A stretch of 64,000 nt of DNA from the NCBI GenBank assembly GCA_944472155.2, contig OX235279.1, positions 55,959,564 to 56,023,563 on the forward strand, written 5' to 3'. Of this stretch, positions 28,733-39,555 are shown piece by piece; positions within the stretch are counted from its first letter, which is position 1, and the number at the start of each line of letters is the position of its first letter. Both the position numbers and the translations under genes were made by a program. The DNA is from Trichobilharzia szidati (taxonomy: Eukaryota > Platyhelminthes > Trematoda > Strigeidida > Schistosomatidae). A model generated the notes under the pieces. The model searched no databases. It was not told the origin of the DNA and saw nothing but the letters and a program-made list of their open reading frames with translations.

Positions 28733-28785
28733 TTAATTTCGATTAATTTCCCTGAAGAAGTTCGGACCAGATTGCCGAACGAAAC
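28733..28785 (+). other. Structured leader of the satellite unit: two hairpins, CTGAAGA and GAAA boxes
   Basis: In order: hairpin TTAAT-TTCG-ATTAA (28733-28746), 5 nt, box CTGAAGA (28752-28758), one extra base, hairpin GTTCGG-9 nt-CCGAAC (28760-28780), then GAAAC (28781-28785). Most units have GTGAAGA instead of CTGAAGA; four have CTGAAGA. A third perfect hairpin, AATCTC-GCT-GAGATT, follows before the ATG. The layout recalls a hammerhead ribozyme core, but the extra base before stem II, the common C-to-G change and the lack of a visible third stem argue against a canonical one. What it does is unknown. Confidence 0.5.
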
Positions 28786-31700
28786 GTTGTAATTACTCAT
28801 TTCAATCTCGCTGAGATTTTACAAATATAATTTTTTGCAAATGTCTACTTCTCACTCGGTGCCCAAATATTTTAGAACTATTCTGTCAAATCTTGACGAC
28901 AGTTCATTTGAATTATTTTGCAATCGAATTAAATTAACAAAGGAACTGTGTAACTGGTACAATCTTCGTGTTTTCACTCTCCGTTGTCTGCAACAGAATG
29001 CATATCCTAAATCCGTAGCTGTCGAGTCACCTGACAACTCCAGTAGGTCGAATAAAGCAGCTCAATCTTCAGAAAGAAGGCAAAGCAATAAGTTCGACAG
29101 GGTGCTTCTACTAAACTCTAATCCTAAACACCATAATTTTGAAAATACGTCTAACCATAAAATTCTAGATACTAACAGTTTGAACAGACATGAAGGCGTG
29201 ATGTTAGCTGATGCATAGGAAATCCTTATTAATAAATAAAAAATGGATATGTATCACTGATTATTAATACTTGGTCAAAATTCTCGACTGTCCATATCTT
29301 CTTATGGAGACGTAAGAAATGTCTTACAACTACAACTGTTTACCCACATACACACTCTGTTTAAAGTGTTTAACAAAGGTAGACCAATATTTGTAAGTCC
29401 AAGGTCAAATTTTGATCACAGCTGATAAAATTTTGTTTATTATACTTGTTGAATGACTCATGAATGGACAGTTTTTAAAAACAAGTGATCTTCCTTTTTA
29501 TATATAAACCTCTGTTATGTTAATTTCGATTAATTTCCGTGAAGAAGTTCGGACCAGATTGCCGAACGAAACGTTGTAATTACTCATTTCAATCTCGCTG
29601 AGATTTTACAAATATAATTTTTCACAAATGTCTACTTCTCACTCGGTGCCCAAATATTTTAGAACTATTCTGTCAAATCTTGACGACAGTTCATTTGAAT
29701 TATTTTGCAATCGAATTAAATTAACAAAGGAACTGTGTAACTGGTACAATCTTCGTGTTTTCACTCTCCGTTGTCTGCAACAGAATGCATATCCTAAATC
29801 CGTAGCTGTCGAGTCACCTGACAACTCCAGTAGGTCGAATAAAGCAGCTCAATCTTCAGAAAGAAGGCAAAGCAATAAGTTCGACAGGGTGCTTCTACTA
29901 AACTCTAATCCTAAACACCATAATTTTGAAAATACGTCTAACCATAAAATTCTAGATACTAACAGTTTGAACAGACATGAAGGCGTGATGTTAGCTGATG
30001 CATAGGAAATCCTTATTAATAAATAAAAAATGGATATGTATCACTGATTATTAATACTTGGTCAAAATTCTCGACTGTCCATATCTTCTTATGGAGACGT
30101 AAGAAATGTCTTACAACTACAACTGTTTACCCACATACACACTCTGTTTAAAGTGTTTAACAAAGGTAGACCAATATTTGTAAGTCCAAGGTCAAATTTT
30201 GATCACAGCTGATAAAATTTTGTTTATTATACTTGTTGAATGACTCATGAATGGACAGTTTTTAAAAACAAGTGATCTTCCTTTTTATATATAAACCTCT
30301 GTTATGTTAATTTCGATTAATTTCCGTGAAGAAGTTCGGACCAGATTGCCGAACGAAACGTTGTAATTACTCATTTCAATCTCGCTGAGATTTTACAAAT
30401 ATAATTTTTTGCAAATGTCTACTTCTCACTCGGTGCCCAAATATTTTAGAACTATTCTGTCAAATCTTGACGACAGTTCATTTGAATTATTTTGCAATCG
30501 AATTAAATTAACAAAGGAACTGTGTAACTGGTACAATCTTCGTGTTTTCACTCTCCGTTGTCTGCAACAGAATGCATATCCTAAATCCGTAGCTGTCGAG
30601 TCACCTGACAACTCCAGTAGGTCGAATAAAGCAGCTCAATCTTCAGAAAGAAGGCAAAGCAATAAGTTCGACAGGGTGCTTCTACTAAACTCTAATCCTA
30701 AACACCATAATTTTGAAAATACGTCTAACCATAAAATTCTAGATACTAACAGTTTGAACAGACATGAAGGCGTGATGTTAGCTGATGCATAGGAAATCCT
30801 TATTAATAAATAAAAAATGGATATGTATCACTGATTATTAATACTTGGTCAAAATTCTCGACTGTCCATATCTTCTTATGGAGACGTAAGAAATGTCTTA
30901 CAACTACAACTGTTTACCCACATACACACTCTGTTTAAAGTGTTTAACAAAGGTAGACCAATATTTGTAAGTCCAAGGTCAAATTTTGATCACAGCTGAT
31001 AAAATTTTGTTTATTATACTTGTTGAATGACTCATGAATGGACAGTTTTTAAAAACAAGTGATCTTCCTTTTTATATATAAACCTCTGTTATGTTAATTT
31101 CGATTAATTTCCGTGAAGAAGTTCGGACCAGATTGCCGAACGAAACGTTGTAATTACTCATTTCAATCTCGCTGAGATTTTACAAATATAATTTTTCACA
31201 AATGTCTACTTCTCACTCGGTGCCCAAATATTTTAGAACTATTCTGTCAAATCTTGACGACAGTTCATTTGAATTATTTTGCAATCGAATTAAATTAACA
31301 AAGGAACTGTGTAACTGGTACAATCTTCGTGTTTTCACTCTCCGTTGTCTGCAACAGAATGCATATCCTAAATCCGTAGCTGTCGAGTCACCTGACAACT
31401 CCAGTAGGTCGAATAAAGCAGCTCAATCTTCAGAAAGAAGGCAAAGCAATAAGTTCGACAGGGTGCTTCTACTAAACTCTAATCCTAAACACCATAATTT
31501 TGAAAATACGTCTAACCATAAAATTCTAGATACTAACAGTTTGAACAGACATGAAGGCGTGATGTTAGCTGATGCATAGGAAATCCTTATTAATAAATAA
31601 AAAATGGATATGTATCACTGATTATTAATACTTGGTCAAAATTCTCGACTGTCCATATCTTCTTATGGAGACGTAAGAAATGTCTTACAACTACAACTGT

Positions 31701-32775
31701 TTACCCACATACACACTCTGTTTAAAGTGTTTAACAAAGGTAGACCAATATTTGTAAGTCCAAGGTCAAATTTTGATCACAGCTGATAAAATTTTGTTTA
31801 TTATACTTGTTGAATGACTCATGAATGGACAGTTTTTAAAAACAAGTGATCTTCCTTTTTATATATAAACCTCTGTTATGTTAATTTCGATTAATTTCCG
31901 TGAAGAAGTTCGGACCAGATTGCCGAACGAAACGTTGTAATTACTCATTTCAATCTCGCTGAGATTTTACAAATATAATTTTTCACAAATGTCTACTTCT
32001 CACTCGGTGCCCAAATATTTTAGAACTATTCTGTCAAATCTTGACGACAGTTCATTTGAATTATTTTGCAATCGAATTAAATTAACAAAGGAACTGTGTA
32101 ACTGGTACAATCTTCGTGTTTTCACTCTCCGTTGTCTGCAACAGAATGCATATCCTAAATCCGTAGCTGTCGAGTCACCTGACAACTCCAGTAGGTCGAA
32201 TAAAGCAGCTCAATCTTCAGAAAGAAGGCAAAGCAATAAGTTCGACAGGGTGCTTCTACTAAACTCTAATCCTAAACACCATAATTTTGAAAATACGTCT
32301 AACCATAAAATTCTAGATACTAACAGTTTGAACAGACATGAAGGCGTGATGTTAGCTGATGCATAGGAAATCCTTATTAATAAATAAAAAATGGATATGT
32401 ATCACTGATTATTAATACTTGGTCAAAATTCTCGACTGTCCATATCTTCTTATGGAGACGTAAGAAATGTCTTACAACTACAACTGTTTACCCACATACA
32501 CACTCTGTTTAAAGTGTTTAACAAAGGTAGACCAATATTTGTAAGTCCAAGGTCAAATTTTGATCACAGCTGATAAAATTTTGTTTATTATACTTGTTGA
32601 ATGACTCATGAATGGACAGTTTTTAAAAACAAGTGATCTTCCTTTTTATATATAAACCTCTGTTATGTTAATTTCGATTAATTTCCGTGAAGAAGTTCGG
32701 ACCAGATTGCCGAACGAAACGTTGTAATTACTCATTTCAATCTCGCTGAGATTTTACAAATATAATTTTTCACAA

Positions 32776-33153
32776 ATGTCTACTTCTCACTCGGTGCCCA
32801 AATATTTTAGAAATATTCTGTCAAATCTTGACGACAGTTCATTTGAATTATTTTGCAATCGAATTAAATTAACAAAGGAACTGTGTAACTGGTACAATCT
32901 TCGTGTTTTCACTCTCCGTTGTCTGCAACAGAATGCATATCCTAAATCCGTAGCTGTCGAGTCACCTGACAACTCCAGTAGGTCGAATAAAGCAGCTCAA
33001 TCTTCAGAAAGAAGGCAAAGCAATAAGTTCGACAGGGTGCTTCTACTAAACTCTAATCCTAAACACCATAATTTTGAAAATACGTCTAACCATAAAATTC
33101 TAGATACTAACAGTTTGAACAGACATGAAGGCGTGATGTTAGCTGATGCATAG
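32776..33153 (+). CDS. Satellite-unit ORF with the only amino-acid variant (T13N)
   Basis: This seventh right-arm copy is the only one of 41 full ORFs whose protein differs: codon 13 is AAT (Asn) instead of ACT (Thr). The change lies in the helix-prone N-terminal part, next to F11 and R12. Promoter, leader and polyadenylation signals are intact. Function is unknown, as for the other copies. Confidence 0.5.
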   Translation: MSTSHSVPKYFRNILSNLDDSSFELFCNRIKLTKELCNWYNLRVFTLRCLQQNAYPKSVAVESPDNSSRSNKAAQSSERRQSNKFDRVLLLNSNPKHHNFENTSNHKILDTNSLNRHEGVMLADA

Positions 33154-34333
33154 GAAATCCTTATTAATAAATAAAAAATGGATATGTATCACTGATTATT
33201 AATACTTGGTCAAAATTCTCGACTGTCCATATCTTCTTATGGAGACGTAAGAAATGTCTTACAACTACAACTGTTTACCCACATACACACTCTGTTTAAA
33301 GTGTTTAACAAAGGTAGACCAATATTTGTAAGTCCAAGGTCAAATTTTGATCACAGCTGATAAAATTTTGTTTATTATACTTGTTGAATGACTCATGAAT
33401 GGACAGTTTTTAAAAACAAGTGATCTTCCTTTTTATATATAAACCTCTGTTATGTTAATTTCGATTAATTTCCCTGAAGAAGTTCGGACCAGATTGCCGA
33501 ACGAAACGTTGTAATTACTCATTTCAATCTCGCTGAGATTTTACAAATATAATTTTTCACAAATGTCTACTTCTCACTCGGTGCCCAAATATTTTAGAAC
33601 TATTCTGTCAAATCTTGACGACAGTTCATTTGAATTATTTTGCAATCGAATTAAATTAACAAAGGAACTGTGTAACTGGTACAATCTTCGTGTTTTCACT
33701 CTCCGTTGTCTGCAACAGAATGCATATCCTAAATCCGTAGCTGTCGAGTCACCTGACAACTCCAGTAGGTCGAATAAAGCAGCTCAATCTTCAGAAAGAA
33801 GGCAAAGCAATAAGTTCGACAGGGTGCTTCTACTAAACTCTAATCCTAAACACCATAATTTTGAAAATACGTCTAACCATAAAATTCTAGATACTAACAG
33901 TTTGAACAGACATGAAGGCGTGATGTTAGCTGATGCATAGGAAATCCTTATTAATAAATAAAAAATGGATATGTATCACTGATTATTAATACTTGGTCAA
34001 AATTCTCGACTGTCCATATCTTCTTATGGAGACGTAAGAAATGTCTTACAACTACAACTGTTTACCCACATACACACTCTGTTTAAAGTGTTTAACAAAG
34101 GTAGACCAATATTTGTAAGTCCAAGGTCAAATTTTGATCACAGCTGATAAAATTTTGTTTATTATACTTGTTGAATGACTCATGAATGGACAGTTTTTAA
34201 AAACAAGTGATCTTCCTTTTTATATATAAACCTCTGTTATGTTAATTTCGATTAATTTCCGTGAAGAAGTTCGGACCAGATTGCCGAACGAAACGTTGTA
34301 ATTACTCATTTCAATCTCGCTGAGATTTTACAA

Positions 34334-34408
34334 ATGTCTACTTCTCACTCGGTGCCCAAATATTTTAGAACTATTCTGTCAAATCTTGAACATAATTCAT
34401 TTTTATAA
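34334..34408 (+). pseudogene. Truncated satellite ORF at the right end of the array
   Basis: The first 18 codons match the unit. The sequence then drifts (Glu-His-Asn in place of Asp-Asp-Ser at 19-21) and stops at codon 25. The 16 bp just before the ATG are deleted between ACAAAT repeats. The TATA box and the rest of the leader of this copy are still present near 34221-34330. Confidence 0.8.
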
Positions 34409-34646
34409 CCTGCTTTTCCTAATTTTTCAGCAAATTCATTCGTCATTTTTGAGACTTTTTTTAAATGTGGAGGAGGTTTATTAAGCGGAATATATCATGA
34501 ATTATACGCAGATATATCATTATATCCTGCCTGTATTTGTGACATTTAATGATACTACAAGAATGTATTTTACGGTACTTTGTTAGTGTTGTGAGGGCCA
34601 AAAATATTAAAGTGAAACATACAGGCTAGATGAAAGTTCAACAAAA

Positions 34647-34668
34647 TTGTCTCACTATAGTGAGACAA
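34647..34668. repeat. Perfect 22-bp palindrome beside the array
   Basis: The two halves TTGTCTCACTA and TAGTGAGACAA are exact reverse complements, with no spacer. It stands in sequence without other features, about 250 bp beyond the right end of the macrosatellite. Confidence 0.8.
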
Positions 34669-34933
34669 CTTCTTATATTATACAATGTCTCATTTGCCGA
34701 TCTTCCCTCTGCATGGGAACGTATCCACATGCTGCTATGTGAAAATGGTTGTCACTGTTAGCAGTATATATGGTCCTCGCCTTTTGAAAGTCTTCTAATG
34801 CGTTCGAAGCTTCTTACATATGTGCTGCTTCCGCTGGCACTGATTACCTGCTATAAAATTCTAGAGAAAGGGCTCGTTTAACGAGCCTACCACCAATGTT
34901 CAGCTTGAGACCAATTTACACAGAGACTTTAGA

Positions 34934-35100
34934 TTAGAGAATTCGTAACCGAGACAAAATCTGACGACGAAGGCCAATGTGAGCATATGTCCCAGGACCA
35001 ACTGCTCTCCTTTGAAAAATGTCTTCAGTCCTCATCAATGTCCGAGGGTCAATCGGCAGCTCGGGATGCACGGACCTTAATTCTTCCAGCACAAGTATTA
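34934..35100 (-). pseudogene. Open continuation in a shifted frame downstream of the three-exon gene
   Basis: One base off the frame of exon 3, about 53 codons run without a stop up to the TAA at 34934-34936. They include [19 protein letters not shown], which reads like real protein. The sequence joins smoothly to the end of exon 3 if a single-base shift is assumed near 35099. This suggests either a frameshifted longer gene or an unseen splice. Confidence 0.4.
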
Positions 35101-35590
35101 GCCATATTCAATTTTGCGAATGTCATCCACTGCAGTGAACTCGATGCGGTCAGCTTTCTCAGTTGCAGGCAGTTGTTCAGTTGGTAAATGTTCCTCCAAT
35201 GACGGTGGATACGCAATGCTATTACAAGGAACATCAACTGGAACGACAAGTTGTTGGGGAATAACCATGTTTCCTGGCGTTATTTCTGGCTGTGGTTCAG
35301 TTTCACGAGATTTGAATTATGATTCTGTGTACATTAATATGAAAGAACAAGCTTACCTTCTAAATGCTTCTTCCACTCCAGATTGTATTTGTGGAGACGT
35401 CGATAGTACGTTGACTTATATCGTCTTAAGTCAAAATTAACTTTCGCTGCATCGTCATAGAAGATTGATAAATAAACTTACGTATTCTCAAATACTTCCG
35501 GCGATATGGTGCGACATTAGCTGGTTGTCTGCTGTCATTTAGGTTATTTAGTGTATTAGTAATGCTGGACGGAGAACCCTTAAAGCTCAT
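35098..35590 (-). CDS. Small three-exon gene or gene relic, about 128 aa, unknown function
   Basis: Exon 1 is 35590-35482: a pyrimidine-rich TTCTTCCAG precedes the ATG (MSFKGSPS). Exon 2 is 35446-35357, after a 35-nt intron (GTAAGT...GATGCAG). Exon 3 is 35285-35098, ending in TAA. Phases agree at both joins. The 35-nt intron is typical of schistosome micro-introns. The second donor is AAG|GTAAGC. Its nearest acceptor (32 nt away) leads into a stop, so I chose the one at 71 nt (CAGCCAG). The product is basic around residues 28-66 (many Arg, Lys and Tyr) and acidic and Pro-rich at the end. Just past the stop, another frame stays open (see 34934-35100), so the gene may be frameshifted. I do not recognise the family; a tie to an old transposon gene is only a guess. 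Confidence 0.5.
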
Positions 35591-35599
35591 GTTACCTGG

Positions 35600-37250
35600 A
35601 AGAAATCGGAAAAAAACTGTAAAGAAACGGATTCCTGCATTCTACACAAATTAGACGCTATGCCTAATAATAAAAATGGGCAGTACTATAATAGTTATAA
35701 TATTAAACATATAAGTATGCAATTAATTACTTCGAAAAATTCGTAAACGACGAGGTTGGCAAGCCCTCATGCAACTCACCGCAATGGAAATACAAACTGT
35801 GAATTAAACCGCTTCCAAGGATTCCAGTCCAATAAAGAATTCTGAGGGAGAGGCCTATTGTAATGTATTCTGAGTGAAAACTATATTTAATTGATTACTT
35901 ATATTAAAAAGTATATTATTTCAGTTTATGTATTACTAATCACTAATTAAGATTCATTGTAACGCAGTTCAGCAAAGTTAGCTGTCATTGGTTGAGGAAG
36001 TACATACGGTTACTCCCATTGTTTGATTTCTAACCAATCACCGCTCATACAAATGCCCCAAAAAGTTTGCAGTGCTGTCGAAATCGTTGCTGGCTGGGTT
36101 AACGAAGCACATTATTGCCACAGCTTGTCACAGTTAGTTCGCAAGAAAAATAGTATGTATAACCACAACTCAAGAGGTGCGTTGGGACCCACGGGATCGT
36201 AGTCACTGATAACCACCATAATGGCTAACCAGTCTCAAGAGAGTGTTCATCGAAAAGAGCACTGCATCTGTATAAAAAACAGTGAAACAATGTTAGAATA
36301 GTCAAATGTTACATTTATACTCGCCAAAGTTGCTTGCAAACAACGCATAACACAACCACACACGATGGCACCTACCTAGGACGAATCAAAATCCAATCGA
36401 CCGCCACTGTTCTAGCCAATGAAAGACGAGAAAACCTGAAGCGCTGTGAATTTAAAACGCGATGACGTTTATCCTCACCCCTTCTGATTCACAAGTTCCT
36501 ACTAGACTTGAGGAAAGGTGTGATTGTGTTTGGCAGTGTGTTCCAATAAATGAGATAACTGTTTTTCAGCTGTGTCTTTGGGTTTCAAAATGTACTTCTA
36601 AACATCTTACAAGTGGTTTACACCTAGATATCGTAGATTTCTTGGAGGAGACAAGGCATATATATCATGATGGAATGGTTTGTGCTTCAGCTCAGAAACC
36701 ATGGTGTCACAGGATATACTGTTAATTAATATTTTAGGTGACCCTAAACCACAGCAGGCAAAAACGAAGCTACCTGATGAACGGATAGGTGACTTTGACG
36801 AATCTATCAGATTCAGATTGGAACATATACAAGAATATTACCTTATGCCGCTATTTTATAACTTTGCATTATGTGTATATAGACTTTTACTTCAAATTAC
36901 TCACTTCTACTTCTGACGCATGTGATTTGCCGCCAAAGGTCTTTACTACGTAGTTTCGTTTTGGGCTAATATAGTTCAAAGTCACCATATTTTACTTGAA
37001 GATATTGTACGAAGGGAAAATATCGTGCAATAAACTCCTCTGAAAATTCTGTACATTTTATCAATACTGTCCAGAATAAAGATGTTATTCTTATTCTTAC
37101 ATCTGCTGATAATAGCAAAATAACAAATAGTTCACATCAAAAAACAATCTGAAGTATACTAATCAGTAGAAAATAATAAAATGAAATTAATTCATCAAAC
37201 TATGGATAGATATCACAGTAGTAAAGTTTCTGGCAATTTTTAACGAAGTA
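35600..37250. other. Upstream region of the small gene; CCAAT boxes, no firm gene
   Basis: CCAAT motifs occur on both strands near 35985, 36032, 36392 and 36417, in a slightly GC-richer stretch upstream of the minus-strand gene, so this could include its promoter. Frames at 36462-36725 (87 aa) and 36680-36916 (78 aa) overlap each other and show no domain, no splice sites I trust and no family I know; I do not call them. Confidence 0.25.
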
Positions 37251-37257
37251 GAGATGT

Positions 37258-37505
37258 TGTGTGTCGGTGGCACAGGGGTAGATTGCTCGGCGACCACGCA
37301 GGTGGCTCGGAATTCGATCCCCGCCCAACACCCTCCTTTACCTTGCCAAGCTAATAATAAGACTGCTAAAGAGGGAAGGTTGGGCATGACGCTAGCAACA
37401 CCATCCCGTAAAAATAAACAACACTGCTACCAAAGCTTAAAGCCTCTAGCTTAAAGCCCTATGTTCCACTGGGAACGTAAAGGAATAAAATAATAATAAT
37501 AATAG
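37258..37505 (+). mobile_element. tRNA-headed SINE with RTE-like tail
   Basis: The head has an A-box-like TGGCACAGGGGTAGATTG and a B-box-like ATTCGATCCCC at tRNA spacing. The last 55 bp (about 37451-37505) match the 3' end of the RTE copy at 55470-55515: both have GCCCTATGTTCC, a small hairpin (GTTCC-ACTG-GGAAC here) and an AAT-repeat tail. SINEs commonly borrow the tail of the LINE that copies them, so the RTE family is the likely partner. The middle contains a stretch that may also derive from the LINE. Confidence 0.75.
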
Positions 37506-38449
37506 ATGTCATTTTATTTATTCTACCCTAATTCTCTTTGATGATATTGTGCAACAAAATGAAGAGACTCACAATCATCGTGAAGGTATCTGCCTGTAAT
37601 AAAATGGACTGCATTCTCTCTTTCTGTTGATTTTACCAACTGAATATTGGTAATGACACTGAAAGTTTAACGTTATACTTCATCTTTTACTTGTCTTCCT
37701 TTGCCAGCAGTGATAATGCATATTACCCGACAGGATTCAAGTAAACGTTGAAATAAGCAAATATCAGTGATGATAGTAATCACAATAATTACAATAAACA
37801 GAATATTCGTGGCTTTAATTTAAGTTATTTACTGGAAATAGCGGCTGAAATGTAGCATAAAATGTATAAAGTAGAATTGTGAATAAGTGCCCAGTGGCTT
37901 ACATCGTGTTCGACTGGCCTGACAACCAAGTACAGTGAATAATCATAACAGTAAAGACAAAGTGAACTTCCTTTTCTTAATTACATAGTTAAACTATTTT
38001 TCGGTATTACTTTTGAAAAGCTCTCAGCTGATAGAATGTTTCTCTTGAAATTCTAGACGAACTAAGTCAAATCGTTTGGAGCTCATCAGTGGATAGTAAT
38101 CACAATAGCTATTTATTTTTGAATGTGTTGGTCCTGTAGCAGTAAATAATTCCCCAAAATTATTGACCACAGCACTCATCACTGAACATTGGATGCTGAC
38201 CATCACTGTTTAAGTCGACTTGTTTAGCTGAAGGCTTCCGGCCAAGCATCCTTGCCATTTGGTACTCCGTTGTGTCACTTGCGTGCACGATCAATAGCTA
38301 GTTAAGCACTTAATACGGTTTACTATTTGGTCCCGAAATATATCACGTACTTTGGACGATCAGTCTTGCTTTTTGCTTTGTCTTTGATACACGAAGAGCG
38401 AATACCATAGAAGTTGTTGGTATAAGATCTTGCGTTAGTATACTCCGTA

Positions 38450-39018
38450 CAGTTCGCGAACGTCGATACCGTCAACCTCTAAAATCCTGTTGATTAGGTG
38501 TGCCCCCATAAATGGCCTTCTACGACTGAGGTTAAGGAGACTTCAGTCTCCCTCTGGAAATGATGTCTGTGACCACGTGTTCACACGTCCTGCCAGGTAA
38601 ATCCTCCTCACTGGCTGCAAGCGGCAGGCAGTCTTCCTCACAAAACTCAAAGAGAGAATGAGAACGTCAGGTACTTACGACAGGAATAGTTGACGTGCAG
38701 ATCTATCTAGGGGAGCTGGAAAACCATGATTCTAAACCTATGGTGTACTTGGGCTCCAAAGTCAGAAATGACAGGACAGCATATGGACCTGTTTTGGTGA
38801 CCGAGAACCATGAGTACGTAGCCCCTGATGCTTCTCCACTGCCTTGTGGATCAAACTTCAAGTCAAAGACTTGTCTGTGACCCCTTAGGAAGACCACTTG
38901 ATTTGGTCTGGGCATACAGGAAGTATTCCGGCTTACACAAACTATGAGATTTTTTATGGAATATCTCCTGGTGGCCATTATGTACCAAGTCTGTGCTTCA
39001 ATAAAATAAATAAATAGT
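38450..39018 (+). mobile_element. Possible unclassified retroelement fragment with (AATA)n tail
   Basis: The stretch ends in AATAAAATAAATAAATAG, like a non-LTR tail. It has a more even base mix than its surroundings. Frames of 61 aa (+) and 91 aa (-) cover the same bases, but neither shows a domain. The class is not determined and the boundaries are approximate. Confidence 0.25.
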
Positions 39019-39555
39019 TGATCAGATGCGCAGCTTACTGATTAAGCTTAGTGAAAAGACTATTCCGCAGTTCAGTTCTAATCAACAGAAGACGTTAGGC
39101 CTAAGTTTTAGATGTTTTTTGACAACAAAACGTATTTACATGATCTCTTTTTGTGGTAAGCTAGCATCATTCAGTGTTCAAATCAAACTTCACCAATAAG
39201 CTGTACAAACCACAATTGATTCCTGTAAAGAAGGATTATTTATTCGAATTGATGAACAGTTTTAAATCTGCACCATTTTTTAAGACAGGAAGACACAAGT
39301 TTCTCAAAAAAATCCAAATTTCCTCTTCAAATGAAACAAGTCTGAATTTCTGTAGGTAGGATGTAATTCATAGAAGCAGTAGAAATAGTGGCCGTTGTAA
39401 CCCTAATTAATCATTACACTACGCGATAATCATTCACATTTTATCTCATGCATCAGATTCTTATATAATTTCACGAGTTAGACTTATAACATCAGATAAT
39501 GAAATATTGTCATGTTATAAGATTTGATAGGGTGGAATATTCCCATATTATGAAT

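Larger units (their letters stand above)
27883..34400 (+). repeat. 787-bp macrosatellite, right arm (8 full units, plus orientation)
   Basis: This is the same unit in inverted orientation. ORF starts fall at 28054 + 787n for n = 0 to 7, ending at 33563, again with no indels. The arm opens just upstream of the TATA box and closes inside a ninth ORF: similarity fades after about 34389. In that last copy 16 bp between two ACAAAT direct repeats are missing (34330-34336), taking out the stretch just before the ATG. The rare leader variant CTGAAGA occurs in units 2 and 8. The first copy, next to the inversion, has extra changes around its TATA box, as expected at an array edge where homogenisation is weaker. 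Confidence 0.98.

Noticed and set aside
28752..28785. Canonical hammerhead ribozyme in each satellite unit
   Set aside because: There is one extra base between the CTGAAGA box and stem II, most units have G in place of the essential first C, and I find no partner for stem III. Kept only as a hammerhead-like module.
1754..34400. CRISPR array or bacterial repeat system
   Set aside because: The units are 787 bp, tandem without unique spacers, and the surroundings are plainly metazoan.
34649..34660. Phage T7 promoter-like CTCACTATAG
   Set aside because: Only the last ten bases agree, and they are part of the 22-bp palindrome; a chance match.
36462..36916. Two overlapping plus-strand frames of 87 and 78 codons
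   Set aside because: No domain, no clear splice partners, and they overlap in different frames.
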